From NCBI RefSeq assembly GCF_027924665.1, contig NZ_AP027043.1, positions 434,001-498,000 on the forward strand: a stretch of 64,000 bases of DNA, in the 5' to 3' direction. The DNA is from Flavobacterium sp. GSB-24 (GTDB lineage: Bacteria; Bacteroidota; Bacteroidia; Flavobacteriales; Flavobacteriaceae). The notes beneath the pieces were generated by a model. That model did no database searches, was not told the origin of the DNA, and saw only the letters and a program-made list of their open reading frames with translations. Shown here one piece after another: positions 16,820 through 28,448 of this stretch. The stretch's first letter is position 1. The number at the start of each line of letters is the position of its first letter. A program made the translations under genes and the position numbers.

Positions 16820-16977
16820 TTGGACATTAATAATGAAGTAGAAGCCGTAATGATTGAAAGAGGTTTCGTTAAAATGAAAGAATTTAACACGGAATTAAAA
16901 AGTCTCAGAAAGAAAAACAAGAAAATAAGATTGATAAATTGTATCCCGAATTAATCAAATGGTGCTCTTTACAGTAG
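16820..16977 (+). pseudogene. Possible decayed open frame after tRNA-Val
   Basis: A TTG-started frame reads about 44 codons (NNEVEAVMIERGFVKMKEFNTELK...) and then loses protein-like character. A different frame continues with QKEKQENKIDKLYPELIKWCSLQ to a stop at 16975. Joining the two with one frameshift gives a plausible 50-residue helical peptide, which suggests a remnant of a small gene. A second hairpin like the tRNA terminator (17012-17024 with 17027-17039) follows it. I do not recognise the protein, and it may be chance. Confidence 0.3.
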
Positions 16978-17011
16978 TTCATCATTTTACAATAAAAATC
17001 AAATCCGAAAA

Positions 17012-17039
17012 AAAACTCCTTAAGCTCTTAAGGGGTTTT
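17012..17039. terminator. Second hairpin resembling the tRNA-Val terminator
   Basis: AAAACTCCTTAAG (17012-17024) pairs with CTTAAGGGGTTTT (17027-17039) with one G-T pair. It shares ACTCCTTAA with the tRNA terminator 276 bases upstream, as if that terminator had been duplicated. It could also end the MerR gene on the other strand. Confidence 0.6.
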
Positions 17040-17062
17040 CTACACATTTTAAACTTTAACCA

Positions 17063-17425
17063 TCAATCTTTATTGCTTTTTATTTTCTCGCATACTTTTT
17101 CGAGAAGACTTTTAGTCTGTTTGAAATATTTCATTTTATCATCAATCTCTTTTATTTTGGCTTGAAAAAGTTCTAATGTTTCCGGTTTTGAATCAGTGCT
17201 TTCGAACCAGCTTTTCAATATTTTTTTTATTTCTGCTAGAGTAAATCCCACTTCTCTTGCTTCTATGATAATTTCTAAACGCTCAATAGTATTAGCATCG
17301 TAGTGTTTATAGTTATTAGATGTCACCTTTTCGTCAGTCAATCCCTTTATCATTCCCAAATTTTCGTAGTATCTAATAGTATGAATTGATAATCCCGTTT
17401 TTTTTGATAATTCGTTTACAAGCAT
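17063..17425 (-). CDS. MerR family transcriptional regulator
   Basis: A 120-residue MerR-type regulator. From the ATG at 17425 it begins MLVNELSKKTGLSIHTIRYYENLGMI, the standard winged-helix start (R-Y-Y-E/D), followed by YDANTIERLEIIIEAREVGFTLAEIKKIL and a coiled-coil dimerisation helix (PETLELFQAKIKEIDDKMKYFKQTKSLLEKVCEKI). The frame is open to 17455, but the extra ten codons are not family-like. There is one Cys near the end (VCEKI) and no metal-binding Cys pattern, so it is more like the organic-molecule-sensing or stress-sensing members. A near-palindrome upstream may be its operator. Its only neighbour upstream is a dead acyltransferase gene, so its present target is unclear. Confidence 0.85.
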   Translation of the reverse strand: MLVNELSKKTGLSIHTIRYYENLGMIKGLTDEKVTSNNYKHYDANTIERLEIIIEAREVGFTLAEIKKILKSWFESTDSKPETLELFQAKIKEIDDKMKYFKQTKSLLEKVCEKIKSNKD

Positions 17426-17462
17426 AGTTCTATTTTTTTTAAAAGAAAACAACAAAGTATAG

Positions 17463-17477
17463 AGTATAGTCTACACT
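17463..17477 (-). promoter_or_regulatory. Putative MerR operator
   Basis: AGTATAGTCTACACT is a near-perfect palindrome (12 of 15 positions) placed 38 bases above the MerR start, where regulators of this family usually bind their own promoter. This rests on position and symmetry only. Confidence 0.4.
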
Positions 17478-17494
17478 TTACCCTTTCAAATATA

Positions 17495-17819
17495 CTAATT
17501 CTTTTTGCTTTTAAAACATAAGAAATGAATTAAAAATTTTATAGTAGAACCTGCAATTACAAAAGGATATAATCTAAAAATTCTGGATACAAAAAATTTA
17601 TAAAATTCCCATTTTAGCATGCGATCATCGTAAGCGTAGTCTATCACAAAACCAGAGAGACAAAAGAAAAAATCTACCACTAAAAAACCATGACCTATAA
17701 AATTCTTATTAGAATCTATATATACTATTCCATACAGCAAATGCAGCTACTCCTCGTGATCCGTCAAGAATTTCAAAATGTTGTTAGAGAATGGCTGTGT
17801 CAGTTTTGACAGCATTCAT
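17495..17819 (-). pseudogene. Broken acyltransferase (acyltransferase 3 / OafA-like)
   Basis: Read on the minus strand from the ATG at 17819: MNAVKTDTAIL, an in-frame TAA at 17784-17786, then QHFEILDGSRGVAAFAVW, which is the hallmark start of acyltransferase-3 membrane proteins. Near 17735 the frame must shift by one base to continue with KNFIGHGFLVVDFFFCLSGFVIDYAYDDRM and FFVSRIFRLYP, also hallmarks of the family. It then ends after FLCFKSKKN at 17495. A functional member has about 350-400 residues; only about 100 remain. The gene is dead through a stop codon, a frameshift and a 3' truncation. When alive it would have O-acylated a cell-surface glycan. Confidence 0.85.
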
Positions 17820-18034
17820 TAAAATAATATTCTTTGCTATTAGTATTAGACCCAATTATTAAGTAGTCAAGCATCCCAAATTCTACAAATTAACATTCAA
17901 ATCTAAATAAGATTTAGTAAGCCACAAACAATTATAAGTTCGCGGGCACTTTATTTTTATTAAAATTCATATGACAATCAAAAAAAAGCACTTTTAATCA
18001 AGGTCGTTTCTCTTTATTTTTTTTAAGATTTTCT

Positions 18035-18628
18035 CTAGTCATTTAAACCTTTTCCAATAAGAATATTTGGGATATTCTTCTCTACCCTTCCCTCTCTTGT
18101 TTTAGATTGTTTAGGCTGCGAAAAATGGAGCAAATAAGCTCTCTGTCTGCCTGGAGTTAGAGCATAAAAAGCCTTTTTCAAATCAGGATCGCTATCTAGT
18201 TTAACTTGAAACTCTTGCGCAATCTCAAATTCAGAAACTTTTTTCAGTTCTACTTTTAAACCAGCTTTTTCAATTTCAGCAGCTTCATAAATATATTGTT
18301 TAAGCACCTCTTTTTTACTTTCTATTTCTTTAAGATTAATAAAACGAACTTGACGTGCTGCTTGAACATTTTCTGTTTGCTGAATTAATATCTTATCTGG
18401 ATCCTTCATCAAAGCACCTTTAAAAAACAGTAAAGCACAATAATCCTTGAATGCATGAATCAAAACAATATTTGACTTTTCGAAAGTATAACAAGGAACT
18501 CCCCATTTTAACTCTTCAGCTAAATGACAATTCAAAACAATAGCACGCAATTGTTCTAATTCAGCTTTCCATTTTTCTTCTTTCTCAAAATAAAAATCAA
18601 CTTTAGAATTTGCACTGTAACTAGTCAT
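18035..18628 (-). CDS. YdeI/OmpD-associated family protein with DUF1801-like domain
   Basis: A 197-residue cytosolic protein. The N-terminal half (about 10-125: WKAELEQLRAIVLNCHLAEELKWGVPCYTFEKSNIVLIHAFKDYCALLFFKGALMKDP) has the DUF1801 pattern with W-G-x-P-C-Y. The C-terminal part (LDSDPDLKKAFYALTPGRQRAYLLHFSQPKQSKTREGRVEKNIPNI) is the YdeI/OmdA helical domain, in which GRQR...Y and K-x-x-T-R-x-x-R are conserved. The molecular role of this family is not established; some members are linked to bacteriocin or peptide resistance. It starts 28 bases after the stop of the LpxA-like gene, so the two may be co-transcribed. Confidence 0.8.
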   Translation of the reverse strand: MTSYSANSKVDFYFEKEEKWKAELEQLRAIVLNCHLAEELKWGVPCYTFEKSNIVLIHAFKDYCALLFFKGALMKDPDKILIQQTENVQAARQVRFINLKEIESKKEVLKQYIYEAAEIEKAGLKVELKKVSEFEIAQEFQVKLDSDPDLKKAFYALTPGRQRAYLLHFSQPKQSKTREGRVEKNIPNILIGKGLND

Positions 18629-18655
18629 AATACCTAAAAATTTAGTTTACTAAAA

Positions 18656-19435
18656 TTAAGATCTATATTCGTAACCTTTAATAATTCCTCGTTTAGAATC
18701 ATTAATGAAGTTCATAATTTTATCACGCTCTAGAGTCTGCTTAAACTCACTTTCAATTAATTGCAAAGCAAATTTAATATTTCTTCGCTCTTGAAACAAA
18801 ATTCTATAAATAGATTTCAATTCATCTCTTTTAGAAGAATCAAAGCCTCTTCTCTTTAATCCTAATGTATTTAGCCCAGCGTATTGCAAAGGCTCGTGTG
18901 CCGCTAGAATATAAGGAGGAACATCTTTAACAACACGGCTTAAACCACTAACCATAGCATGCTCACCTATAGTAGAAAATTGATGAATAGCTGTTAGTCC
19001 GCTAATATTACACCAATCACCAACATTCACTTCACCTGCTATTCCAACACTAAAACCTATGATACAATTATTACCAATAATACAATCATGACCTATATGC
19101 GCACTAGACATAATCAAATTATTATTGCCAATCACAGTTCTATACTTTGACGCAGTTCCCTTATTTACGGTAACAAATTCACGAATAATAGTATAATTGC
19201 CAATTTCTAGAAAAGTACATTCATTATTATATTTCAAATCTTTAGGAATTCCACCTAAAATAGCACCAGAATGAATTTCACAATTTTCTCCAATCCTTGT
19301 GCCACTTAAAACATTTACGTTATTACCAATCCAAGTATTGTCGCCAATTATAACATCATTTTCAATTGAAGTAAATTCACCAATATGAACATTCTTCCCA
19401 ATAACCGCTCTTTTCCCAATCCTATTATTTTTCAA
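18656..19435 (-). CDS. LpxA-like acyl-ACP--UDP-sugar O-acyltransferase
   Basis: A 259-residue left-handed beta-helix protein built from hexapeptide repeats (IGKRAVIGKNVHIGEFTSI...), with the family-specific stretches IHSGAILGGIPKDLKY, FVTVNKGT, LIMSSAHIGHDCIIG, TAIHQFSTIGEHAMVSG, VPPYILA and NTLGLKRRGF. His116 in AHIGHD corresponds to the catalytic His125 of E. coli LpxA, and His113 and His151 also match. The length agrees with LpxA. But lpxA in this phylum normally lies with lpxD and lpxC-fabZ; here it stands between a Crp-like regulator and a YdeI protein. It is therefore probably a second LpxA-type enzyme, with a sugar or acyl donor that may differ. Confidence 0.8.
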   Translation of the reverse strand: MKNNRIGKRAVIGKNVHIGEFTSIENDVIIGDNTWIGNNVNVLSGTRIGENCEIHSGAILGGIPKDLKYNNECTFLEIGNYTIIREFVTVNKGTASKYRTVIGNNNLIMSSAHIGHDCIIGNNCIIGFSVGIAGEVNVGDWCNISGLTAIHQFSTIGEHAMVSGLSRVVKDVPPYILAAHEPLQYAGLNTLGLKRRGFDSSKRDELKSIYRILFQERRNIKFALQLIESEFKQTLERDKIMNFINDSKRGIIKGYEYRS

Positions 19436-19501
19436 CTTTTAAACTTTTAATTATAAACTACAAAAGTTCAAAAAAAATAAATAGCATTTTTTGATGTAAT
19501 G

Positions 19502-20065
19502 TCAAGAAATTGAAGCTCGAATTCTACTTAAAGTTTCCTGGCTAACACCAATTAGGGAAGCGATATGTTTTAATTTTGCTTTGATGATTATTTGAGGAAA
19601 AGAATCCAAAAGAAATAAGTATTTCTCCTGTGCAGTCATTACACGAAATAGATGATTAAATTCATTAATCTTAGAAAGATAAAGACGCAATTGATTAATA
19701 TGAAATTTTGAAAAAAGCGGATATTCTAATAAGATCTGTTCATCAGAATAAGATAACGAATACAGAATAGTCTCTTCACAGGTTTGAAAATTTTCAAATG
19801 ATGGTTTCTGCTCAAAAAAACTACTTAAGGATGTTACAAACTGATCATCGGTATAAATCCACTTTGTGACTTCTATCTCGTTCTCAAAACTAAATCTTCG
19901 AACAGTTCCAGATCTAATAAAATATACTTTTTTACAGATCTTACCTTGCTCAATAATCAATTCATTTTTTTTATATTTTTCAAGAACAAAATATTTCTTT
20001 ATCGCTTCTTCTGTTTCGAAATCTAATTCTTGAAAACCATTTATAATCTGAATTAGTTTTTCCAT
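19502..20065 (-). CDS. Crp/Fnr family transcriptional regulator
   Basis: A 187-residue protein with an N-terminal cyclic-nucleotide-binding-like beta-barrel (KKNELIIEQGKICKKVYFIRSGTVRRF, about 30-58) and a C-terminal helix-turn-helix (KLKHIASLIGVSQETLSRIRASI). The barrel lacks the complete phosphate-binding cassette of cAMP receptors, as is common in the many Bacteroidota Crp-like proteins of this length. The sensed signal is unknown. It runs in the same direction as the LpxA-like gene 66 bases downstream and may regulate it. Confidence 0.85.
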   Translation of the reverse strand: MEKLIQIINGFQELDFETEEAIKKYFVLEKYKKNELIIEQGKICKKVYFIRSGTVRRFSFENEIEVTKWIYTDDQFVTSLSSFFEQKPSFENFQTCEETILYSLSYSDEQILLEYPLFSKFHINQLRLYLSKINEFNHLFRVMTAQEKYLFLLDSFPQIIIKAKLKHIASLIGVSQETLSRIRASIS

Positions 20066-20256
20066 TTCTTCTTTTTATTAGAAATCTAATTTAAAACTAA
20101 AATTCGATAAAATATAAAAGCATTATTAGTTAGCACTGTTATATTAAATTTAAGCGATTTAAGACCAAATTATTAAAAAGAAAGTAAATATACACACATG
20201 CAAAATTATTTAATAATTAAAGAAAATAAAAGATAGAATAATAAAATGCATACAAA

Positions 20257-20291
20257 ACAAAAAAATCCCCATCAAATAAATGATGAGGATT
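20257..20291 (-). terminator. rRNA operon terminator
   Basis: AATCCCCATCA (20264-20274) pairs with TGATGAGGATT (20281-20291); on the minus strand a run of T follows, just after the end of 5S rRNA. Confidence 0.85.
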
Positions 20292-20298
20292 CTTTAAA

Positions 20299-20408
20299 GA
20301 AAGGCGGCGACATACTCTCCCACAATACTGCAGTACCATCTGCGCAGGCGGGCTTAACTACTCTGTTCGGGATGGGAAGAGGTGAGCCCCGCCGCAATAA
20401 CCACCTTA
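20299..20408 (-). rRNA. rrf: 5S ribosomal RNA
   Basis: The minus strand shows GGTGGTTATTGCGGCGGGG at the 5' side, the conserved CCCATCCCGAACAGAG loop and the complementary GTCGCCGCC at the 3' side, about 110 bases in all. The ends are estimated from the closing helix to within a few bases. Confidence 0.93.
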
Positions 20409-20556
20409 AGGTTTTTAGTTATGGATTTTGGATTTTGGTTTAGAGTTTATTGTTTTTCAACTCCTGACTTGTAACCCAAGACTCATAACTGCCCGCGACA
20501 GGCAAATATTTTAACATACTGAGATAAAGAAAAGTAAATATATTTTAGAAAGTTTC

Positions 20557-20580
20557 TTCTCCCGGCCGCAGCCGGGAGAA
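20557..20580. other. GC-rich hairpin between 23S and 5S
   Basis: TTCTCCCGGC (20557-20566) and GCCGGGAGAA (20571-20580) form a perfect 10-bp stem with a CGCA loop directly after the 23S 3' end. It may aid processing; it has no T tract on the transcribed strand. Confidence 0.6.
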
Positions 20581-20583
20581 AAG

Positions 20584-23473
<2,890 letters not shown>

Positions 23474-23596
23474 ATCCTAAAATTAATCAGGACCGTTTTT
23501 TTTTGTTTTTTACAATAAAATTGTAAAAAACGCTTTCTACTTTCTTATTATTTTCTTATCTCAATATGTCAATGAACTTTTGTCCTTTCGGACCTG

Positions 23597-23670
23597 TGGA
23601 GAATAACGGAGTCGAACCGTTGACCTCCTGCGTGCAAGGCAGGCGCTCTAGCCAGCTGAGCTAATCCCCC
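23597..23670 (-). tRNA. tRNA-Ala (anticodon TGC)
   Basis: On the minus strand GGGGGATTAGCTCAGCTGG starts the molecule; the anticodon arm is CCTGC-CTTGCAC-GCAGG with anticodon TGC. The 3' CCA is not encoded. It is the 23S-proximal spacer tRNA. Confidence 0.95.
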
Positions 23671-23686
23671 ATTTTCTTAGTGATGA

Positions 23687-23730
23687 GTTATTAGTTATGA
23701 GTTATGAATTAGTTCTCATAAGGCCTCAAC
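23687..23730. repeat. AACTCATA heptamer repeats in the tRNA spacer
   Basis: Between the two tRNAs, GAGTTATTAGTTATGAGTTA and related units run in a 7-base period on one strand and match the AACTCATAAC units at 24040-24063, 20480-20491, 4487-4510 and 56190-56205. Confidence 0.5.
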
Positions 23731-23818
23731 CCCTAAAATTTCCTTTTAATCAAGCTTACAGTCTTTTTTTATTCTGTCTTTTGTAATTTATAATTTACAA
23801 TTAACAATCTTAAAAAAG

Positions 23819-23892
23819 TAGTCCCGGGCAGACTCGAACTGCCGACCCCTACATTATCAGTGTAGTACTCTAACCAGCTGAGCTACGAGACT
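23819..23892 (-). tRNA. tRNA-Ile (anticodon GAT)
   Basis: On the minus strand AGTCTCG pairs with CGGGACT; the anticodon arm is CTACA-CTGATAA-TGTAG with anticodon GAT; the T arm holds GGCAGTTCGAGTCTGCC. CCA is not encoded. It is the 16S-proximal spacer tRNA. Confidence 0.95.
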
Positions 23893-24084
23893 CTGTTTTA
23901 CTTAATTTTCATTTCTTTTAAATTAACAGCAAGAGTAATACAATCTCCAATTCAGATACCTGAAGAAAACCATCTTTTTTCCCCATCGTGCCATTGTGTT
24001 AAATGTTATACGTTAAGGGTTAAGCGTCAAGACGCATCACTCATAACTTCTAACTCATAACCTTCGTGCTAACAATTGAGGCTC

Positions 24085-25602
<1,518 letters not shown>

Positions 25603-25767
25603 TATTGTAATATTATACTGCGATGATTTATCTATCGGTTCTTTTCGAATCTTACAATTCTATTACTCTTATTCTCTTGTTCTAACATCTCTGTTAAAAC
25701 GGCTGTCAATTCAATATGTCTACGAACGTGTCTTCTTTATTATTCCGCCTGTGTTTCAAAGCGGGTG

Positions 25768-25798
25768 CAAAACTAAAAATTCTTTTTGTTTCCTGCAA
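25768..25798 (-). promoter_or_regulatory. rRNA promoter P1
   Basis: Minus strand: TTG (25796-25798), 20-base spacer, TAGTTTTG (25768-25775), then CACCCGC. It matches the -33/-7 consensus and lies about 165 bases above 16S. Confidence 0.8.
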
Positions 25799-25891
25799 GA
25801 AAAATTAAAGTTTTTTTTGAAATTTTTAAATCTCTTTTTCTCCAATTCTTCTCTCAGTATCTCAAGGAACTTCCCGTGTTCTGCGGGGGTG

Positions 25892-25922
25892 CAAATGTAA
25901 TATCCGTTTTCCATTCCCACAA
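25892..25922 (-). promoter_or_regulatory. rRNA promoter P2
   Basis: Minus strand: TTG (25920-25922), 20-base spacer, TACATTTG (25892-25899), then CACCCCCGC. Second of three evenly spaced promoters, 124 bases above P1. Confidence 0.8.
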
Positions 25923-26013
25923 GCTTTTTCTAATCTTTTTTTGAAAATTTCTTTTCTCTTTTAATTAGTTTTTTCCTGCCGGTATTTCTGTGAACATTTC
26001 GTTGTTGCGGGTG

Positions 26014-26043
26014 CAAAAGTACTACCTTTATTTACATCTGCAA
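26014..26043 (-). promoter_or_regulatory. rRNA promoter P3
   Basis: Minus strand: TTG (26041-26043), 19-base spacer, TACTTTTG (26014-26021), then CACCCGC. Third promoter, 122 bases above P2. Confidence 0.8.
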
Positions 26044-26286
26044 GACTTTTTTTTATATTTTTTCCATCTTTTTTGAAAGTTTTTCTTAACACACTGATAA
26101 CTCTCCATTTACATTATCAGCTTTTTTGAACCATTGTCAGTTTTTTCTTTGCCAGGACAGCATTTCCTCAATTTAACTCCTATATTACATTCCATTTTTG
26201 CAGAGTTTTTAATTTTTACTGCCCTGTGCCGGCACTTTAAGAGATTTTATATTCCTTATTTATTCTAATGTTCTTTTAAAAATACA

Positions 26287-26385
26287 TGCCCCAGCCCTGA
26301 CAGTCCCGAGGATTCAGAGAAAATCCTTCTGCTTTTTCTTTAAAAAGAAGAAGGCTGGAACGGACAGCGGGATTATGCTTCTTAT
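26287..26385. other. Structured intergenic element with GGACAGCGGGATT end
   Basis: The stretch begins TGCCCCAGCCCTG, holds a hairpin (CTTCTGCTTTTTCTTT against AAAAAGAAGAAG, roughly 26326-26354) and ends with GGAACGGACAGCGGGATT. It lies between the rRNA promoters and the LolC/E-type gene. GGACAGCGGGATT-type elements are familiar in spacers of this phylum, but I cannot name this one; it may be a decayed relative of the elements at 13903 and 39691. The rest of 26044-26549 is AT-rich with one array of AATTCCA units near 26395-26427 and a fragment of the GACTTCGCTCAG palindrome near 26440-26462. Confidence 0.4.
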
Positions 26386-26496
26386 CTAAAAGCAAATTCC
26401 AAATTTAAAATTCCAAATTCCAAATCACTATGAGAGGCTTCGACTTCGCTCAGCCTGACGGATTTTTTTACTATTAGTAAATAAGTAGAAAAAATA

Positions 26497-26525
26497 AACC
26501 TGACAGGTTTAAGACCTGTCGGGTT
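26497..26525 (-). terminator. Terminator of the LolC/E-type permease gene
   Basis: AACCTGACAGGT (26497-26508) pairs with ACCTGTCGGGTT (26514-26525), one G-T pair; on the minus strand a T-rich tract follows. The CCTGTCGGGT motif recurs in the queA terminator at 53352. Confidence 0.75.
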
Positions 26526-26549
26526 GTATGAACACTTTAATTTATATTT

Positions 26550-27785
26550 TTAATCGAAACGAATTGCTTTTACCGGAGATATTTTGGTTATTATATATGA
26601 TGGTATTAATAACACTAAAAAACAAATAGCGATAGTTAGTAAATTCAATAAAAGTATATAAATCCAATTTAGATAAACTGGAGCTTGATTTACATAGTAA
26701 TTTTCAGGATTAAGCTGAATTATTCCAAAGTGCTGCTGGATTAATAAAATTGAAATCCCAATTAAATTTCCCCAGAATAATCCGCGAAGGATTAAATAGA
26801 ATGCATTGTAAAGAAATATTTTGCGAACTGTCCAATTATTTGCTCCCATCGATTTTAAAATTCCAATCATTTGAGTTCTCTCTAGAATAAGTACTAATAA
26901 AGCAACAACCATATTGATTGTAGCAACTAGAATCATTACTGCCAAGATGATTACGATATTGAAATCAAACAACTGAAGCCAATCAAAAATATAACTATAC
27001 TTTTCTATAATGGTTTTGGTATCTAGATTCGAAGACGTCTGCTCATAAATCTGATCACCTGCAGATTTTATATCGTTAAAGTCTTTTACAAAAACTTCAA
27101 ATGCTCCAATTTGATCCTCATTCCATCTATTAATTCTCTGAATATGACGAATATCTCCTATTATATATGTTGCATCGAAATCCTGGAACCCCGAATTAAA
27201 TATGGCCGAAATTTTGAATCGACGACTATTAGGAAGTTTTCCCTGCTCTTCTTTAATAAAGAATGTATTGAATTGATCTCCTACTTTTAAATTTAATCGA
27301 TCTGCCAGAAATCTAGAAATAATAACATCTTCATTTAATGCTTTTGAAAAATCAGGCAGTTTTCCTTCTACAATGTATTCATTAATATTGTTCCAATCAT
27401 AATCGGCACCTACTCCTTTAAACACAATTCCTTCAAATGCATTTTCAGTTCTAATAATTCCTGCTTTACTTGCTATCGCTTGTATATGACTAACTTCTGG
27501 AACTGATTTAAAATTTGGATAAAAATCTTGTTTCTTGGAAATTGGAACTATAGTAACTTCAGAATTATTATTATCATAATTAGAAATTATAATCTGTCCG
27601 TTAAATGCCGAAACTTTATCACGGATTTTCTTCTGCAATCCTATTCCAGTTGCAACCGAAACAATCATCATAATAATTCCTATTGCAATTGCAGAAATAG
27701 CAATTTTTATTATGGGCGCCGAAATACTGCTTTTGTAGTTTTTGGCAGTAATAAGTCTTGTGGCTATAAAATATTCTAAATTCAA
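26550..27785 (-). CDS. LolC/LolE-type ABC transporter permease
   Basis: An inner-membrane protein of about 411 residues with the FtsX/LolCE plan: one helix near the N-terminus (IIKIAISAIAIGIIMMIVSVATGIGL), a large periplasmic domain, and three C-terminal helices (IVIILAVMILVATINMVVALLVLIL, FLYNAFYLILRGLFWGNLIGISILL, WIYILLLNLLTIAICFLVLLI). LILERTQMIGILKSMGANNWTVRKIFL is the typical cytosolic coupling stretch. It helps release lipoproteins for transfer to the outer membrane or exports another substrate. No ATG is available near the start. The frame is open to a TTG at 27821, but the TTG at 27785 gives MNLEYFIATRL, as I expect for this family, and is preferred with moderate certainty. Confidence 0.8.
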   Translation of the reverse strand: MNLEYFIATRLITAKNYKSSISAPIIKIAISAIAIGIIMMIVSVATGIGLQKKIRDKVSAFNGQIIISNYDNNNSEVTIVPISKKQDFYPNFKSVPEVSHIQAIASKAGIIRTENAFEGIVFKGVGADYDWNNINEYIVEGKLPDFSKALNEDVIISRFLADRLNLKVGDQFNTFFIKEEQGKLPNSRRFKISAIFNSGFQDFDATYIIGDIRHIQRINRWNEDQIGAFEVFVKDFNDIKSAGDQIYEQTSSNLDTKTIIEKYSYIFDWLQLFDFNIVIILAVMILVATINMVVALLVLILERTQMIGILKSMGANNWTVRKIFLYNAFYLILRGLFWGNLIGISILLIQQHFGIIQLNPENYYVNQAPVYLNWIYILLLNLLTIAICFLVLLIPSYIITKISPVKAIRFD

Positions 27786-27882
27786 ATTCAGGGCTTCTTT
27801 AATTATTATTACTTCTTTCAAAAGTACATTTTAAAAAGAGAAAATGTTATTCTCTCTAAGATAATTACATTTTTTAATTTTA

Positions 27883-28377
27883 CTATAATGGAAGTTTCTT
27901 TTTCATCTCTTCTACTATATTAAAAGCTGCTGGACAAATTTCAACGTTTTTTAATGTTAAGTGAGATATTTGATGAAACTTATTTCTATCAGTATGTGGA
28001 AATTCTCTACAGGCTTTTGGGCGAACATCATAAATCATACAATAGTTTTCGCTATCCAGAAAAGTACAAGGAACGCTTTGTAAAACATAATCTTTGTCTT
28101 CATCAATTCGAAGATATTGCTCAATAAACTGCTGTGGCTTTTGTCTTAAGTGTTTTGAGATACGCTCAATGTCAGCCAAAGTAAATAGTGGACCTGTTGT
28201 TTTACAACAATTAGCGCATTTCAAACAATCGGTTCTTTTAAATTCTGCATTGTGCAAATCCTGCATAATGTAATCTAAATTCTTCGGCTGTTTCTTTTTG
28301 AGCTTATCGAAATACTTTTTATTCTCGATATGCTTATCTTTGGCTAACTTACTTAAGTTATTTAAAATCTGTTTCAA
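27883..28377 (-). CDS. YkgJ family cysteine cluster protein
   Basis: A 164-residue protein with the metal-binding cysteine cluster of the YkgJ family, thought to bind zinc or an iron-sulphur centre. The cysteines are at 51, 54, 57, 58 (DCLKCANCCKTTGPLFT), 104, 113 (NYCMIYDVRPKACREFPH), 123 and 148. The family's catalytic role is unknown. It lies downstream of nothing on its own strand and is 71 bases from the divergent methyltransferase gene; the spacer carries a TTTCAAG-type inverted repeat. The LolC/E-type gene follows 61 bases after its stop and might share its transcript. Confidence 0.85.
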   Translation of the reverse strand: MKQILNNLSKLAKDKHIENKKYFDKLKKKQPKNLDYIMQDLHNAEFKRTDCLKCANCCKTTGPLFTLADIERISKHLRQKPQQFIEQYLRIDEDKDYVLQSVPCTFLDSENYCMIYDVRPKACREFPHTDRNKFHQISHLTLKNVEICPAAFNIVEEMKKKLPL

Positions 28378-28448
28378 GTTTAGAATTTAAAGATGATGTG
28401 CAAAATTAAGCAACTTTAAACTTGAAACCTTAAACTTTGACTAAAACA

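Noticed and set aside
16655..17100. Integrated element at tRNA-Val
   Set aside because: No integrase gene and no clear second copy of the tRNA 3' end were seen; only a duplicated terminator-like hairpin remains, so I list a scar as a possibility only.
27819..27826. TACTTTTG as promoter of the LolC/E-type gene
   Set aside because: No TTG lies 17-23 bases upstream; the box overlaps a possible TTG start, so neither reading is secure.
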